A stretch of DNA of 7,721 nucleotides from an uncultured Bacilli bacterium. Its GTDB lineage: Bacteria; Bacillota_I; Bacilli_A; RF39; UBA660. Positions 1 through 6,080 of this stretch are shown piece by piece. The notes under the pieces were generated by a model that saw only the letters and a program-made list of their open reading frames with translations, did not search any database and was not told where the DNA came from. Within the stretch, counting starts at the first letter, position 1. Every line of letters begins with the position of its first letter. The translations under genes were made by a program, and so were the position numbers. The stretch covers positions 1 through 7,721 of the forward strand of contig CAJTXC010000065.1 of the NCBI GenBank assembly GCA_910580135.1, read 5' to 3'.

Positions 1-30
1 TAACCATATCAAAATCAGAATTATAATATA

Positions 31-69
31 AAAAAAAGAAGCATATTATTGAATAATAGGCTTCTTTTA
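31..69 (-). terminator. Rho-independent terminator of sigK
   Basis: Read on the minus strand, the sigK stop codon is followed at once by a long inverted repeat. Its arms GAAGC/GCTTC are extended inward by AT pairs (ATTATT against AATAAT) around a tiny loop, and it ends in a run of seven T. The outer arms are flanked by A-rich and T-rich stretches, so it could also stop transcription arriving from the left on the plus strand. This is read directly from the sequence. Confidence 0.85.
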
Positions 70-765
70 ATTTTCTTTTTTATTTCTTATAAATTCTCTT
101 AAGATTTTAGTTAGTGCCCTTTTTTCTATTCTAGATACGTAGCTTCTTGATATATCAAATTCTTTGGCTATTTCTTTTTGAGTTTGTTCCTTAGTATTAA
201 ATAAACCATACCTTTTAATTATTATTTCTTTTTCTCTATCTGTTAGGACACCAATGTATTTATATAATAATTTAATATTATCTTGAAGGGTTATATCTCC
301 AACATAATCTGGATTTGGCGTTTTTAATATATCTAAAAATGATATTTCATTACCATCCTTATCGAATCCTACTGATTCATTAATACTAATGTTTTTTTGG
401 TTTTTCTTATCGCTTCTAAAGTGCATTAGTATTTCATTTTCTACGCATCTTGCAGCATACGTTGTAAGTCTTGTTCCATTTTTGTTAGAGAAGGTATCAA
501 TTCCCTTTATTAGACCAATTGTGCCAATGCTAATTAAATCATCAACGTCATTTTTGCCATTATCATATTTTTTAACGATGTGTGCAACTAATCTTAAGTT
601 ATGCTCAACCAGCTTATTTCTTGCATCTTTATTTCCTTCTAACATCTCTTTAATTAGGCTTTCTTCTTCATCCTTTGCAAGCGGATCGGGGAAGGTTTTA
701 CTTCCATAACTTCCAGTTCCAATTATTAATCCTTTTATAATTTCAGTAATTATACTTAAAAACAA
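67..765 (-). CDS. sigK: RNA polymerase sporulation sigma factor SigK (pro-sigma-K)
   Basis: Late mother-cell sigma factor of endospore formation; it directs RNA polymerase to coat and cortex genes. The 232-aa product is close to the 241 aa of B. subtilis SigK and shares long near-identical blocks with it: VEHNLRLVAHIVKK (about 53-66), DLISIGTIGLIKGI (region 2, about 76-89), TTYAARCVENEI (about 101-112) and ISRSYVSRIEKRALTK in the region 4 helix-turn-helix (about 205-220). The first 19 residues (MFLSIITEIIKGLIIGTGS) are hydrophobic and precede Tyr20 and FPDPL. This matches the B. subtilis pro-sequence, which is cut at a Ser-Tyr bond before AFPQPL. I chose the TTG start at 765 because AGGAGTGA lies 5-12 nt upstream. 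An in-frame ATG at 807 would give 246 aa but has no such site and lies upstream of the likely promoter. The gene is intact, with no skin-type interruption. It is transcribed away from the rest of the window. Confidence 0.93.
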   Translation of the reverse strand: MFLSIITEIIKGLIIGTGSYGSKTFPDPLAKDEEESLIKEMLEGNKDARNKLVEHNLRLVAHIVKKYDNGKNDVDDLISIGTIGLIKGIDTFSNKNGTRLTTYAARCVENEILMHFRSDKKNQKNISINESVGFDKDGNEISFLDILKTPNPDYVGDITLQDNIKLLYKYIGVLTDREKEIIIKRYGLFNTKEQTQKEIAKEFDISRSYVSRIEKRALTKILREFIRNKKEN

Positions 766-770
766 ATTTA

Positions 771-778
771 TCACTCCT
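771..778 (-). promoter_or_regulatory. Ribosome binding site that fixes the sigK start
   Basis: On the minus strand AGGAGTGA is followed by a short AT-rich spacer and a TTG codon at 765-763. It is the only good Shine-Dalgarno sequence near the 5' end of the frame. It gives a pro-sequence of the same length class as in B. subtilis, so it argues for the TTG start over the upstream ATG at 807. Confidence 0.75.
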
Positions 779-783
779 AATGA

Positions 784-812
784 ATTATATGAAAAAATAA
801 TAATCATTTATG
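784..812 (-). promoter_or_regulatory. Candidate SigE-type promoter for sigK
   Basis: On the minus strand CATATAAT (784-791) resembles the SigE -10 consensus CATACAAT. It is preceded after 14 nt by CATAAAT (806-812), which resembles the SigE -35 (kmATAww). In B. subtilis sigK is transcribed by SigE with SpoIIID. A start about 6-7 nt beyond the -10 would leave a leader of only about 12 nt, which is tight for the ribosome binding site, so the assignment is tentative. Confidence 0.4.
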
Positions 813-819
813 TTATAAT
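811..819 (+). promoter_or_regulatory. Extended -10 promoter for the 845-3543 operon
   Basis: TGTTATAAT is a perfect -10 hexamer (814-819) with the TGn extension. No good -35 is seen at the right distance, but extended -10 promoters often lack one. It points away from sigK, and its first bases overlap the -35 of the candidate sigK promoter. AAGGAAA at 829-835 is the likely ribosome binding site for the first gene. Confidence 0.5.
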
Positions 820-844
820 AAAAAAGATAAGGAAACATATAAAT

Positions 845-1084
845 ATGAAAAAAAATAAAATTGGTGATATTATTTTATTGATAGTAGTAGTTTTATTTTT
901 AGTAAATTCTTTAGTTGCTTATTTTTCTTACAGACAAGTAAGTGCTAATAAAAGTCCTTGTATTAATTTAGGGTTTAGTAAGAAAGATAATATATCAATA
1001 TATAACCAGGGCCTTTATAAAATAGTTGTAGAAGAAAATAATAATTTAAGAAAAGTTAGTTTAAAGTTATTCTTTTTAAAGTAG
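845..1084 (+). CDS. Small single-pass membrane protein of unknown function
   Basis: I do not recognise a family. The 79-aa product has a short basic N-terminus (MKKNKIGD), one strongly hydrophobic segment at about residues 9-28 (IILLIVVVLFLVNSLVAYF) and about 50 polar residues that should lie outside the membrane; it contains one Cys (about 39). An AAGGAAA site lies about 10 nt upstream of the ATG, and the gene is first after a promoter. It ends 15 nt before the PrsW-like gene, so the two are very probably co-transcribed. The N-terminal tail of about 8 residues is too short to be an anti-sigma domain of the kind PrsW usually acts on. A role as partner or substrate of the protease is only a guess from position. 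Confidence 0.7.
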   Translation: MKKNKIGDIILLIVVVLFLVNSLVAYFSYRQVSANKSPCINLGFSKKDNISIYNQGLYKIVVEENNNLRKVSLKLFFLK

Positions 1085-1099
1085 CAGAAAGGAAGTAGT

Positions 1100-2026
1100 A
1101 TGGTAGATATTAGTATTAATTTTGATTTATTTAATAATTATTATTATTTTTATGAAAGATTATTGGTTTTATTATTCTCATTAGTACCAGCATTTTTACT
1201 TGTTGGATTTGTTTTGTATACTGATAGAAAAAGTAAAGAACCAACTAAAAACATAATAATTTGTTTACTTTCAGGAATTCTTTCTGTTTCACTTGCTGGT
1301 TATCTAGAACAACTTGCGTTGCCATTTTTTTCTAATGATGTAATCTTAATATATGTTTTTGCAGGTATTGAAGAATTAACTAAAATGCTTATTTTTTTCC
1401 TTTTAATATTTGATAATAAACATTATGATGACATATATGATGGGCTGGTTTACATGATGCTTATTGCGCTTTCTTTTGCGGGATTAGAAAACATAATGTA
1501 TGCTTTTTCAGAAAGTACAATGTCAAATAGTATAAGTTTAGCACTATTAAGAGACTTTACAACGATTCCACTTCATGTAATATGTGGTATTGTAATAGGG
1601 TACTTTGCATCTTTAGGAACTTTTTCAAAAGATAAAACTAAAAAATATACTAATTTCTTTTTAGGAATATTAATAGCACTATTAATTCATGGAACGTTTA
1701 ATTTATTAATGTCTTTCTTAGGAGGAATAACTGATGGATTAGATAGTAATATAAAAATAATAATACTCCAAGTACTTCCGTTAGTTATAATAATGATGGC
1801 TTTATTTGTTATTGCAATTAAATATTCTAAAAAAGCTTTAGAGTTAGATAAAATTTATGTAAATAACGAAGAGTATGATTCCAAATATAATTATTTAATG
1901 ACGTATGATGAATATATAGATAGTTATGATAGAAGAAAAAGAGTTAATTTATATAATAAAATAAGTATAAAAAAGGAAAAAGAAATAGACTTTGTAGATA
2001 TAAGTGAGGAGGATACTAATGCTTAA
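1100..2026 (+). CDS. prsW: PrsW-family intramembrane protease
   Basis: Polytopic membrane protein of 308 aa with about seven hydrophobic segments (roughly 17-41, 50-72, 80-104, 113-135, 145-171, 185-208, 218-242). It carries the PrsW/CPBP-related motifs: GIEELTK with the paired glutamates E91/E92 and K95, FAGLEN (F127, E130), H159 in the fifth segment, and HGTFN (H197, N201). In B. subtilis PrsW makes the first cut in the anti-sigma factor RsiW and so activates SigW. No anti-sigma factor is encoded nearby, so the substrate here is unknown. It is longer than B. subtilis PrsW (about 218 aa), mostly because of a Tyr-, Lys- and acid-rich cytoplasmic tail after residue 243. AAAGGAAG (1088-1095) precedes the ATG. 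The last 8 nt overlap yqeG, so translation is likely coupled. Family is fairly sure, function inferred. Confidence 0.8.
   Translation: MVDISINFDLFNNYYYFYERLLVLLFSLVPAFLLVGFVLYTDRKSKEPTKNIIICLLSGILSVSLAGYLEQLALPFFSNDVILIYVFAGIEELTKMLIFFLLIFDNKHYDDIYDGLVYMMLIALSFAGLENIMYAFSESTMSNSISLALLRDFTTIPLHVICGIVIGYFASLGTFSKDKTKKYTNFFLGILIALLIHGTFNLLMSFLGGITDGLDSNIKIIILQVLPLVIIMMALFVIAIKYSKKALELDKIYVNNEEYDSKYNYLMTYDEYIDSYDRRKRVNLYNKISIKKEKEIDFVDISEEDTNA
2006..2012 (+). promoter_or_regulatory. Ribosome binding site that fixes the yqeG start
   Basis: GAGGAGG lies inside the end of prsW, 6 nt before the ATG at 2019. A GTG at 2004 opens the same frame but would sit upstream of this site, so ATG 2019 is the start. 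The resulting 173 aa matches the length of B. subtilis YqeG. Confidence 0.8.
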
Positions 2027-2540
2027 AAGATTTATACCTGATGTATATCAAGAAAATATTTTTACAATTAACTATAAAAAACTAAAAAAAACTGGAATAA
2101 AGTGCCTTTTGTTTGATTTGGATAATACTATTTCACCTGCTAAAGAAGTAGTTTTATATGAAGAAACAAAAAAATTATTTAACAAGTTAAAAAAAGGTTT
2201 TAAAATCATATTATTTTCAAATAATTTTCCTAAAAGAGTTTCTTTATTTGGGGATTATTATGATGTTGATATAGCGTGTCTTTCTCTAAAACCATTTTCG
2301 TATAAATATAAATATATTTTAGGAAAATATAATTTTAAGAAAAATGAAGTGGCAGCGATTGGAGATCAACTTTTAACGGATATACAAGGTGGAAATAAAA
2401 TTGGAATAACAACTATTTTAGTAAATCCTATGACTGAAATAGACGAAACTGAAACTTGGCTTAATAGACAAATTGAAAAAAAGATATTTAAGAAATTTGA
2501 AGAAAAAAACATATTAATAAAAGGAAAATATTATGACTAA
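2019..2540 (+). CDS. yqeG: YqeG family HAD-superfamily phosphatase
   Basis: Predicted cytosolic phosphatase of the haloacid dehalogenase superfamily, class IIIA; the physiological substrate is not established. The 173-aa product equals the family length (about 172 in B. subtilis). It begins with the typical MLKRFIPDVYQENIF. Motif I is LFDLDNTI with nucleophile D33 and acid/base D35; motif II is FSNN (S67); motif III is K91-P92; motif IV is AIGDQLLTDI with metal-binding D116 and D121, followed by GGNKIGITTILV. It overlaps prsW by 8 nt and yqeH by 8 nt. yqeG-yqeH adjacency is widely conserved in Bacilli and suggests a shared role near ribosome assembly, but that is inference. Confidence 0.93.
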   Translation: MLKRFIPDVYQENIFTINYKKLKKTGIKCLLFDLDNTISPAKEVVLYEETKKLFNKLKKGFKIILFSNNFPKRVSLFGDYYDVDIACLSLKPFSYKYKYILGKYNFKKNEVAAIGDQLLTDIQGGNKIGITTILVNPMTEIDETETWLNRQIEKKIFKKFEEKNILIKGKYYD

Positions 2541-3543
2541 AAAATGTTTAGGATGTGGAGCATATTTTCAATTTTATAATCAGGATAAACCTGGTTTTAT
2601 AGAAGAAGAACATTTTGATAAAGCAAGCGTATGTAAAAGATGTTTTAGGATAAAAAATTATGGTGAGTATAAAGTAGTAGATAAAGATATAAAAGACTAT
2701 GAAAAAATATTTGATGAAATAAAAAAGAAAAATGAACTTATACTTTTTTTATGTGATATATTTACGCTTGATGAAACATTAAATTGCATAAATAATTTTA
2801 AGTCAGAAGTAATATTAGTAATAACAAAGAAAGATTTACTTCCTAAATCGGTTAAAGAATATAAACTTTTAAACTATATAAAGAATAATTATAATTTAAA
2901 AATAAAAGATGTTATTTTTGTAAGTAGCAATAAAAACTATAATATAGATGCTTTAATGAATTTAATAGGGCGTAGTAAAAAGAGTAATAAGGTATATTTG
3001 GTAGGAAATACTAACGCGGGTAAATCTACTTTAATAAATGTTTTAATTAAGTCTTATGGTAAGGAAAAAAGCTATATAACAACAAGTTGCTTGCCTGCAA
3101 CAACGCTTGATTTAATAGAAATAAAATTAACGGATGATTTAACTTTAATTGATACTCCAGGATTAGTAAGTAATGATAATTATCTAACTAATTTAACACC
3201 TAGTGATGTAAAAAAAGTTATGCCAAAAACTGAAATAAAACCTAGAACTTATCAAATGAAACCTAATCAGTCTTTATTAGTGGGAGATTATGCTAGAATA
3301 GATTACTTATCAGAAGATAAAAATAGTTTTACTTTATACTTATCTAATGAAATAAAAGTAGATAGAATAAATTTAAATACTAATGATAAATTAAGAGATT
3401 TAAAACTAACTAGTTTTGATTTGGATGACAGAAAAGACATAGTAATAAATGGTTTGTTATTTTGTAAAATAACTGGTAAAGCTAAAGTAAATGTATATAC
3501 TAAAGATAATGTTAAAGTTTTTGAAAGAAATAATTTGATTTAA
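2533..3543 (+). CDS. yqeH: Ribosome biogenesis GTPase YqeH
   Basis: Circularly permuted GTPase needed in B. subtilis for assembly of the 30S subunit. An N-terminal zinc-finger-like element (CLGC at 5-8, CKRC at 34-37) precedes the G domain. Its motifs appear in permuted order: G4 TKKD (98-101), G5 SS (131-132), G1 GNTNAGKST (158-166), G2 PATTLD (188-193) and G3 DTPG (207-210). About 125 residues of C-terminal domain follow. At 336 aa it is a little shorter than B. subtilis YqeH (366). The G2 segment reads PATT where PGTT is usual. The ATG lies inside the yqeG stop region, and AAGGA (2521-2525) is the likely binding site. A terminator follows directly, so the aroE/nadD/yqeK/rsfS genes that often follow in Bacillus are not part of this operon. 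Confidence 0.95.
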   Translation: MTKKCLGCGAYFQFYNQDKPGFIEEEHFDKASVCKRCFRIKNYGEYKVVDKDIKDYEKIFDEIKKKNELILFLCDIFTLDETLNCINNFKSEVILVITKKDLLPKSVKEYKLLNYIKNNYNLKIKDVIFVSSNKNYNIDALMNLIGRSKKSNKVYLVGNTNAGKSTLINVLIKSYGKEKSYITTSCLPATTLDLIEIKLTDDLTLIDTPGLVSNDNYLTNLTPSDVKKVMPKTEIKPRTYQMKPNQSLLVGDYARIDYLSEDKNSFTLYLSNEIKVDRINLNTNDKLRDLKLTSFDLDDRKDIVINGLLFCKITGKAKVNVYTKDNVKVFERNNLI

Positions 3544-3567
3544 AGAACCAAGTGGTTCTTTTTTTTA
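3543..3567 (+). terminator. Rho-independent terminator after yqeH
   Basis: A perfect inverted repeat AAGAACCA/TGGTTCTT (3543-3550 and 3553-3560), closing with about a 4-nt loop, is followed by an unbroken run of T to 3566. It begins at the yqeH stop codon and separates the yqeG/yqeH operon from the next gene group. Confidence 0.93.
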
Positions 3568-3591
3568 TTTAATAAATTTTTTCACCTTTTT

Positions 3592-3619
3592 TCGACAGCA
3601 AATTCGGGTAATTTATCTT
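3592..3619 (+). promoter_or_regulatory. Possible SigA-type promoter for the radC/mre/spoIVF operon
   Basis: TCGACA (3592-3597; one mismatch to TTGACA) and TATCTT (3614-3619; two mismatches to TATAAT) are 16 nt apart, in the only sizeable gap between the yqeH terminator and the next gene. GGGTGATG (3631-3638) is a good ribosome binding site before the ATG at 3642. Some promoter must lie in this gap; this exact pair is a weak call. Confidence 0.35.
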
Positions 3620-3641
3620 ATTATGTATTTGGGTGATGTAA

Positions 3642-4100
3642 ATGAAAAAGACTATTGTTTGGATAATATTTGCGTTAGTAAGTGGTGCTCTTTTAGGTAA
3701 ATTAACGTTTGATAGATATGAAAAGTTGGATACCCAAAACGTAATTAGTTATGATAACTACGTATACTTATTAAAGTATGGTACTTATAAAACACTTGAT
3801 GAAATGTCAAACGCTATTACGGAGTTAGATAGGTATATTTATATTGAAAAAAATGATAAGGTTGATGCTTATGTAGCTATTGCTAAAACGAAGGAAAATG
3901 CAAGTAAAATAAAAAAAATATATGATAATAAAAAGATTAAAGTAGAAATTTCTAAGGAACAAATAGATAATGATGTATTTATTCAAAATTTAAATGAATA
4001 TGAAAAGCTACTTGATGCAACCGAGGATGAAAAATCACTTATTATAATAGAAAACCAGATATTATCTTGTTATGAAAGTGTGGTGGTAGAAGGTGAATAG
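3642..4100 (+). CDS. Membrane-anchored SPOR-like domain protein (possible SpoIIB counterpart)
   Basis: 152-aa protein with a short basic N-terminus, one membrane segment at about residues 4-20 and the remainder predicted outside. Residues about 39-103 (NYVYLLKYGTYKTLDEM...YVAIAKTKENASKIKKIY...KVEI) follow the SPOR pattern: a first strand ending in a G-x-Y/F turn, a helix, then a second strand ending in a TxEN-like turn and a helix. SPOR domains bind denuded peptidoglycan glycans, often at division or engulfment septa. In B. subtilis spoIIB, which encodes a membrane protein with a SPOR domain acting in septal thinning, lies upstream of maf-radC-mre. The position here is comparable, though the protein is less than half as long. 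About 45 residues after the SPOR-like part are helical and acidic. It overlaps radC by 8 nt. The domain call rests on pattern alone; the SpoIIB link is inference. Confidence 0.6.
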   Translation: MKKTIVWIIFALVSGALLGKLTFDRYEKLDTQNVISYDNYVYLLKYGTYKTLDEMSNAITELDRYIYIEKNDKVDAYVAIAKTKENASKIKKIYDNKKIKVEISKEQIDNDVFIQNLNEYEKLLDATEDEKSLIIIENQILSCYESVVVEGE

Positions 4101-4785
4101 TACCCTTATTAAGGATGTCCCTGTGGAAGAAAGACCTCGTGAAAGATTAGTTAAATATGGTGCTAAAAATTTATCAACTAATGAACTTATTGCAATTATT
4201 TTAAAAACTGGTACCAAAGATTATTCATCAAAGTATTTAGCTAGCGAAGTGTTAAAGATGGTAAAAGATGTATCAGATTTAAAAAACGTAACTTTAAGTA
4301 AACTTATAAGCATAAACGGAATAGGTGCGGTAAAGGCAATAGATTTTCTAGCAGCCCTAGAACTTGGAAGAAGAGTGTATGATTTAAAACCACTTGATAA
4401 TAATTTGAAGTGTAATAGCGCCGAAAAAATATTTAGGCATTTTAGATCAGAATTATCAGGTTCTAACCAAGAATATTTTTATTGTCTTTATTTAAATAAT
4501 CAGAAAAAATTAATTGATAAGAAATTATTATTTAAAGGAACACTTAACAAAAGTTTAGTTCATCCAAGAGAAATATTTAAAGGAGCTTATTTATCATCAG
4601 CTGCATACATAATATGTATTCATAATCATCCGTCTGGTAACGTTATACCATCTAATGAAGATATAAACATAACAGAAAGTTTAGTCAACATAGGTAAAAT
4701 ACAAGGAATACCAGTTATAGATCACATAATAATAGGAGATAATAATTATTATAGTTTTTATGAAAATGAATTAATAGGAAGGTAG
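4093..4785 (+). CDS. radC: RadC family JAB-domain protein
   Basis: The 230-aa product is full length (B. subtilis RadC is 231 aa). The N-terminal part has the family signature VPVEERPRERL (about 9-19) and LSTNELIAIILKTGT (about 27-41), then a helix-hairpin-helix-like LISINGIGAVKA (about 71-82). The C-terminal JAB/MPN domain has the metal-binding set H177 and H179 in HNHPSG, S187 and D190 in PSNED, with E127 as the probable catalytic glutamate. The metal site therefore looks intact. Its old name implied DNA repair, but the biochemical role is not settled. The GTG start at 4093 is preceded 6 nt upstream by GGTGG and overlaps the stop of the previous gene by 8 nt. radC before mre genes is the Bacillus order, but mreB is missing between radC and mreC. 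Confidence 0.95.
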   Translation: MNSTLIKDVPVEERPRERLVKYGAKNLSTNELIAIILKTGTKDYSSKYLASEVLKMVKDVSDLKNVTLSKLISINGIGAVKAIDFLAALELGRRVYDLKPLDNNLKCNSAEKIFRHFRSELSGSNQEYFYCLYLNNQKKLIDKKLLFKGTLNKSLVHPREIFKGAYLSSAAYIICIHNHPSGNVIPSNEDINITESLVNIGKIQGIPVIDHIIIGDNNYYSFYENELIGR

Positions 4786-4792
4786 TGTTTAC

Positions 4793-5581
4793 ATGAAAAA
4801 GAAATTAAACAGAAAAATAAATGATGCAAAAAAGAACGTCATAATGGTAATAGTTATATTTATTTTTTTAATATATATTTGTTTAGTACTTACTGTTTCA
4901 AACAGAAGGTATTTATATATTGAAAGTATTTTTAAAACGATCTCAAGTAATATAAATAGTTTTTTTATTAATAGGGTATATCATAGTGATCCTATTTCTA
5001 GTAATGTTATTAATTCTAAGATAAAGTACTTGGAAGAAGAAAATAATAACTTAAAAGAAACCCTTGATTTAAAAGGGGATAATATTAATTATGTTGCCAG
5101 TACAGTAGTTAATCGTAATTCTAAAACTTGGTTTGATAAGATAGAAATTAATCAAGGTTATGATAAAAAAATAACAGCAGAACTTCCAGTAATTAATCAA
5201 AATGGACTTATAGGTTTTATTTCTAAAACAGGAAAAAAGGTAAGTGAAGTAAAACTATTAACTAGCATTGATAAAGATAGCTTAATATCAGTTCTTATAG
5301 AAACAGAAAATGGTCTTGTATCAGGATTTTTAAGTGGTTATGATAAGAAAACAGGACTTTTCAAAGTAAGTGATGTAACTAGTAAACTATCTATAAAACA
5401 AGGAGATAAAGTTGTTTTATCGGGATATGATAACGAGACTTTAAAAGGTATTTATGTTGGAAGTGTAGAAAAAGAAGAAAAAACTAGTTTTGGGTTATCT
5501 AAAGCTATATGGGTTAAGAGTGATGTTTCATTTGATGATTTAATGTTTGTCTTAGTACCAGTAAAGGAAGATGAAAAATGA
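4793..5581 (+). CDS. mreC: Rod shape-determining protein MreC
   Basis: Scaffold of the elongasome: a bitopic membrane protein that links the wall synthases to MreD/MreB and RodA. The 262-aa product has a basic N-terminus, a membrane segment at about 15-35, a coiled-coil stretch rich in Glu, Asn and Leu at about 74-94 (KIKYLEEENNNLKETLDL), and the beta-rich periplasm-facing core. Typical core blocks are VVNRNSKTWFDKIEINQGYDKKI (split around residue 115), GLIGFISKTGKKVSEVKLLTSID (about 138-160) and LKGIYVGSVE (about 217-226). It is slightly shorter than B. subtilis MreC (290 aa). AGGAAGG (4776-4782) sits 10 nt before the ATG, at the end of radC. It overlaps mreD by 4 nt (ATGA). Confidence 0.93.
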   Translation: MKKKLNRKINDAKKNVIMVIVIFIFLIYICLVLTVSNRRYLYIESIFKTISSNINSFFINRVYHSDPISSNVINSKIKYLEEENNNLKETLDLKGDNINYVASTVVNRNSKTWFDKIEINQGYDKKITAELPVINQNGLIGFISKTGKKVSEVKLLTSIDKDSLISVLIETENGLVSGFLSGYDKKTGLFKVSDVTSKLSIKQGDKVVLSGYDNETLKGIYVGSVEKEEKTSFGLSKAIWVKSDVSFDDLMFVLVPVKEDEK

Positions 5582-6063
5582 TAATATGTATACTTATTTT
5601 ATTGTTTTCTATTTTACTATCTTCCGTTATTCCCAACTTAATAATAGATTTTATTCCGTTTTTTACAATCGCCTCTATAATTGTCATAGGAACGTTTAAT
5701 GTAGATAAAAAAGACATTTATCTTATAACATTTATATTTGGTATTATATATGATCTTTTATATACGGATTTAGTTATCCTTCATGCTTTTTTATTTGTAT
5801 CAATTTTATTCTTATCATTAAGAATAATGGATGGCTTAAAGAACTTCTTTTTAATGATTGCTTTGTTCTATTTAATATGCGTTTTATATAGTTTGTTTAT
5901 GTATTTATTTTCAATTTCTTTTTCAAGTTTAAATATATATATAATTATTAATTTATTAGGCAAAAGTTTTTTCATTAACACATTATACTTTATGTTACTA
6001 TACTTTATATTTATTGGCATAAAATGTCTAATTGGTAATAAAAAAAATCATCTTTCATATTAA
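5578..6063 (+). CDS. mreD: Rod shape-determining protein MreD
   Basis: 161-aa, almost wholly hydrophobic protein with about five or six membrane segments (about 1-20, 27-41, 47-62, 66-84, 90-114, 130-150). The segment GIIYDLLYTDLVILHAFLF (about 55-73) matches the MreD pattern of a short Asp-containing stretch between the third and fourth helices. MreD partners MreC in the lateral wall synthesis complex. The length is close to B. subtilis MreD (172 aa). The start overlaps the mreC stop as ATGA, with AAAGGAAG at 5562-5569 as binding site, so the two proteins should be made in coupled fashion. Identification is from topology, the short motif and the position after mreC. Confidence 0.87.
   Translation: MIICILILLFSILLSSVIPNLIIDFIPFFTIASIIVIGTFNVDKKDIYLITFIFGIIYDLLYTDLVILHAFLFVSILFLSLRIMDGLKNFFLMIALFYLICVLYSLFMYLFSISFSSLNIYIIINLLGKSFFINTLYFMLLYFIFIGIKCLIGNKKNHLSY
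6036..6063 (+). promoter_or_regulatory. Possible SigE-type promoter before spoIVFA
   Basis: TAATAAA (6036-6042) fits the SigE -35 pattern kmATAww. CATATTAA (6056-6063), 13 nt further on, fits the SigE -10 CATACAAT in five of eight positions. It lies within the last codons of mreD. In B. subtilis the spoIVF operon has its own SigE promoter. The match is modest in such AT-rich DNA. Confidence 0.3.
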
Positions 6064-6069
6064 TGAATT

Positions 6070-6076
6070 AGGTGAT
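6070..6076 (+). promoter_or_regulatory. Ribosome binding site that fixes the spoIVFA start
   Basis: AGGTGAT ends 4 nt before the ATG at 6081. A GTG at 6072 opens the same frame but lies within this site, so ATG 6081 is the likely start. Confidence 0.75.
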
Positions 6077-6080
6077 TGGT

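Noticed and set aside
1..30. TATAAT-like string near position 21 and possible end of an upstream gene
   Set aside because: Too short to tell a promoter or coding tail from general AT richness; the neighbouring terminator explains the structure from 31 onward.
389..709. 106-aa plus-strand open frame inside sigK
   Set aside because: It is antisense to the strongly conserved sigK coding region, hydrophobic only because of the reversed codons, and has no family resemblance.
766..807. Upstream ATG at 807 as the sigK start (246 aa)
   Set aside because: It has no ribosome binding site, it adds 14 residues not seen in SigK, and it lies upstream of the candidate promoter -10. The TTG at 765 has AGGAGTGA at the right distance.
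5514..5717. 67-aa minus-strand frame across mreC/mreD
   Set aside because: Antisense to two well-supported genes; no family resemblance.
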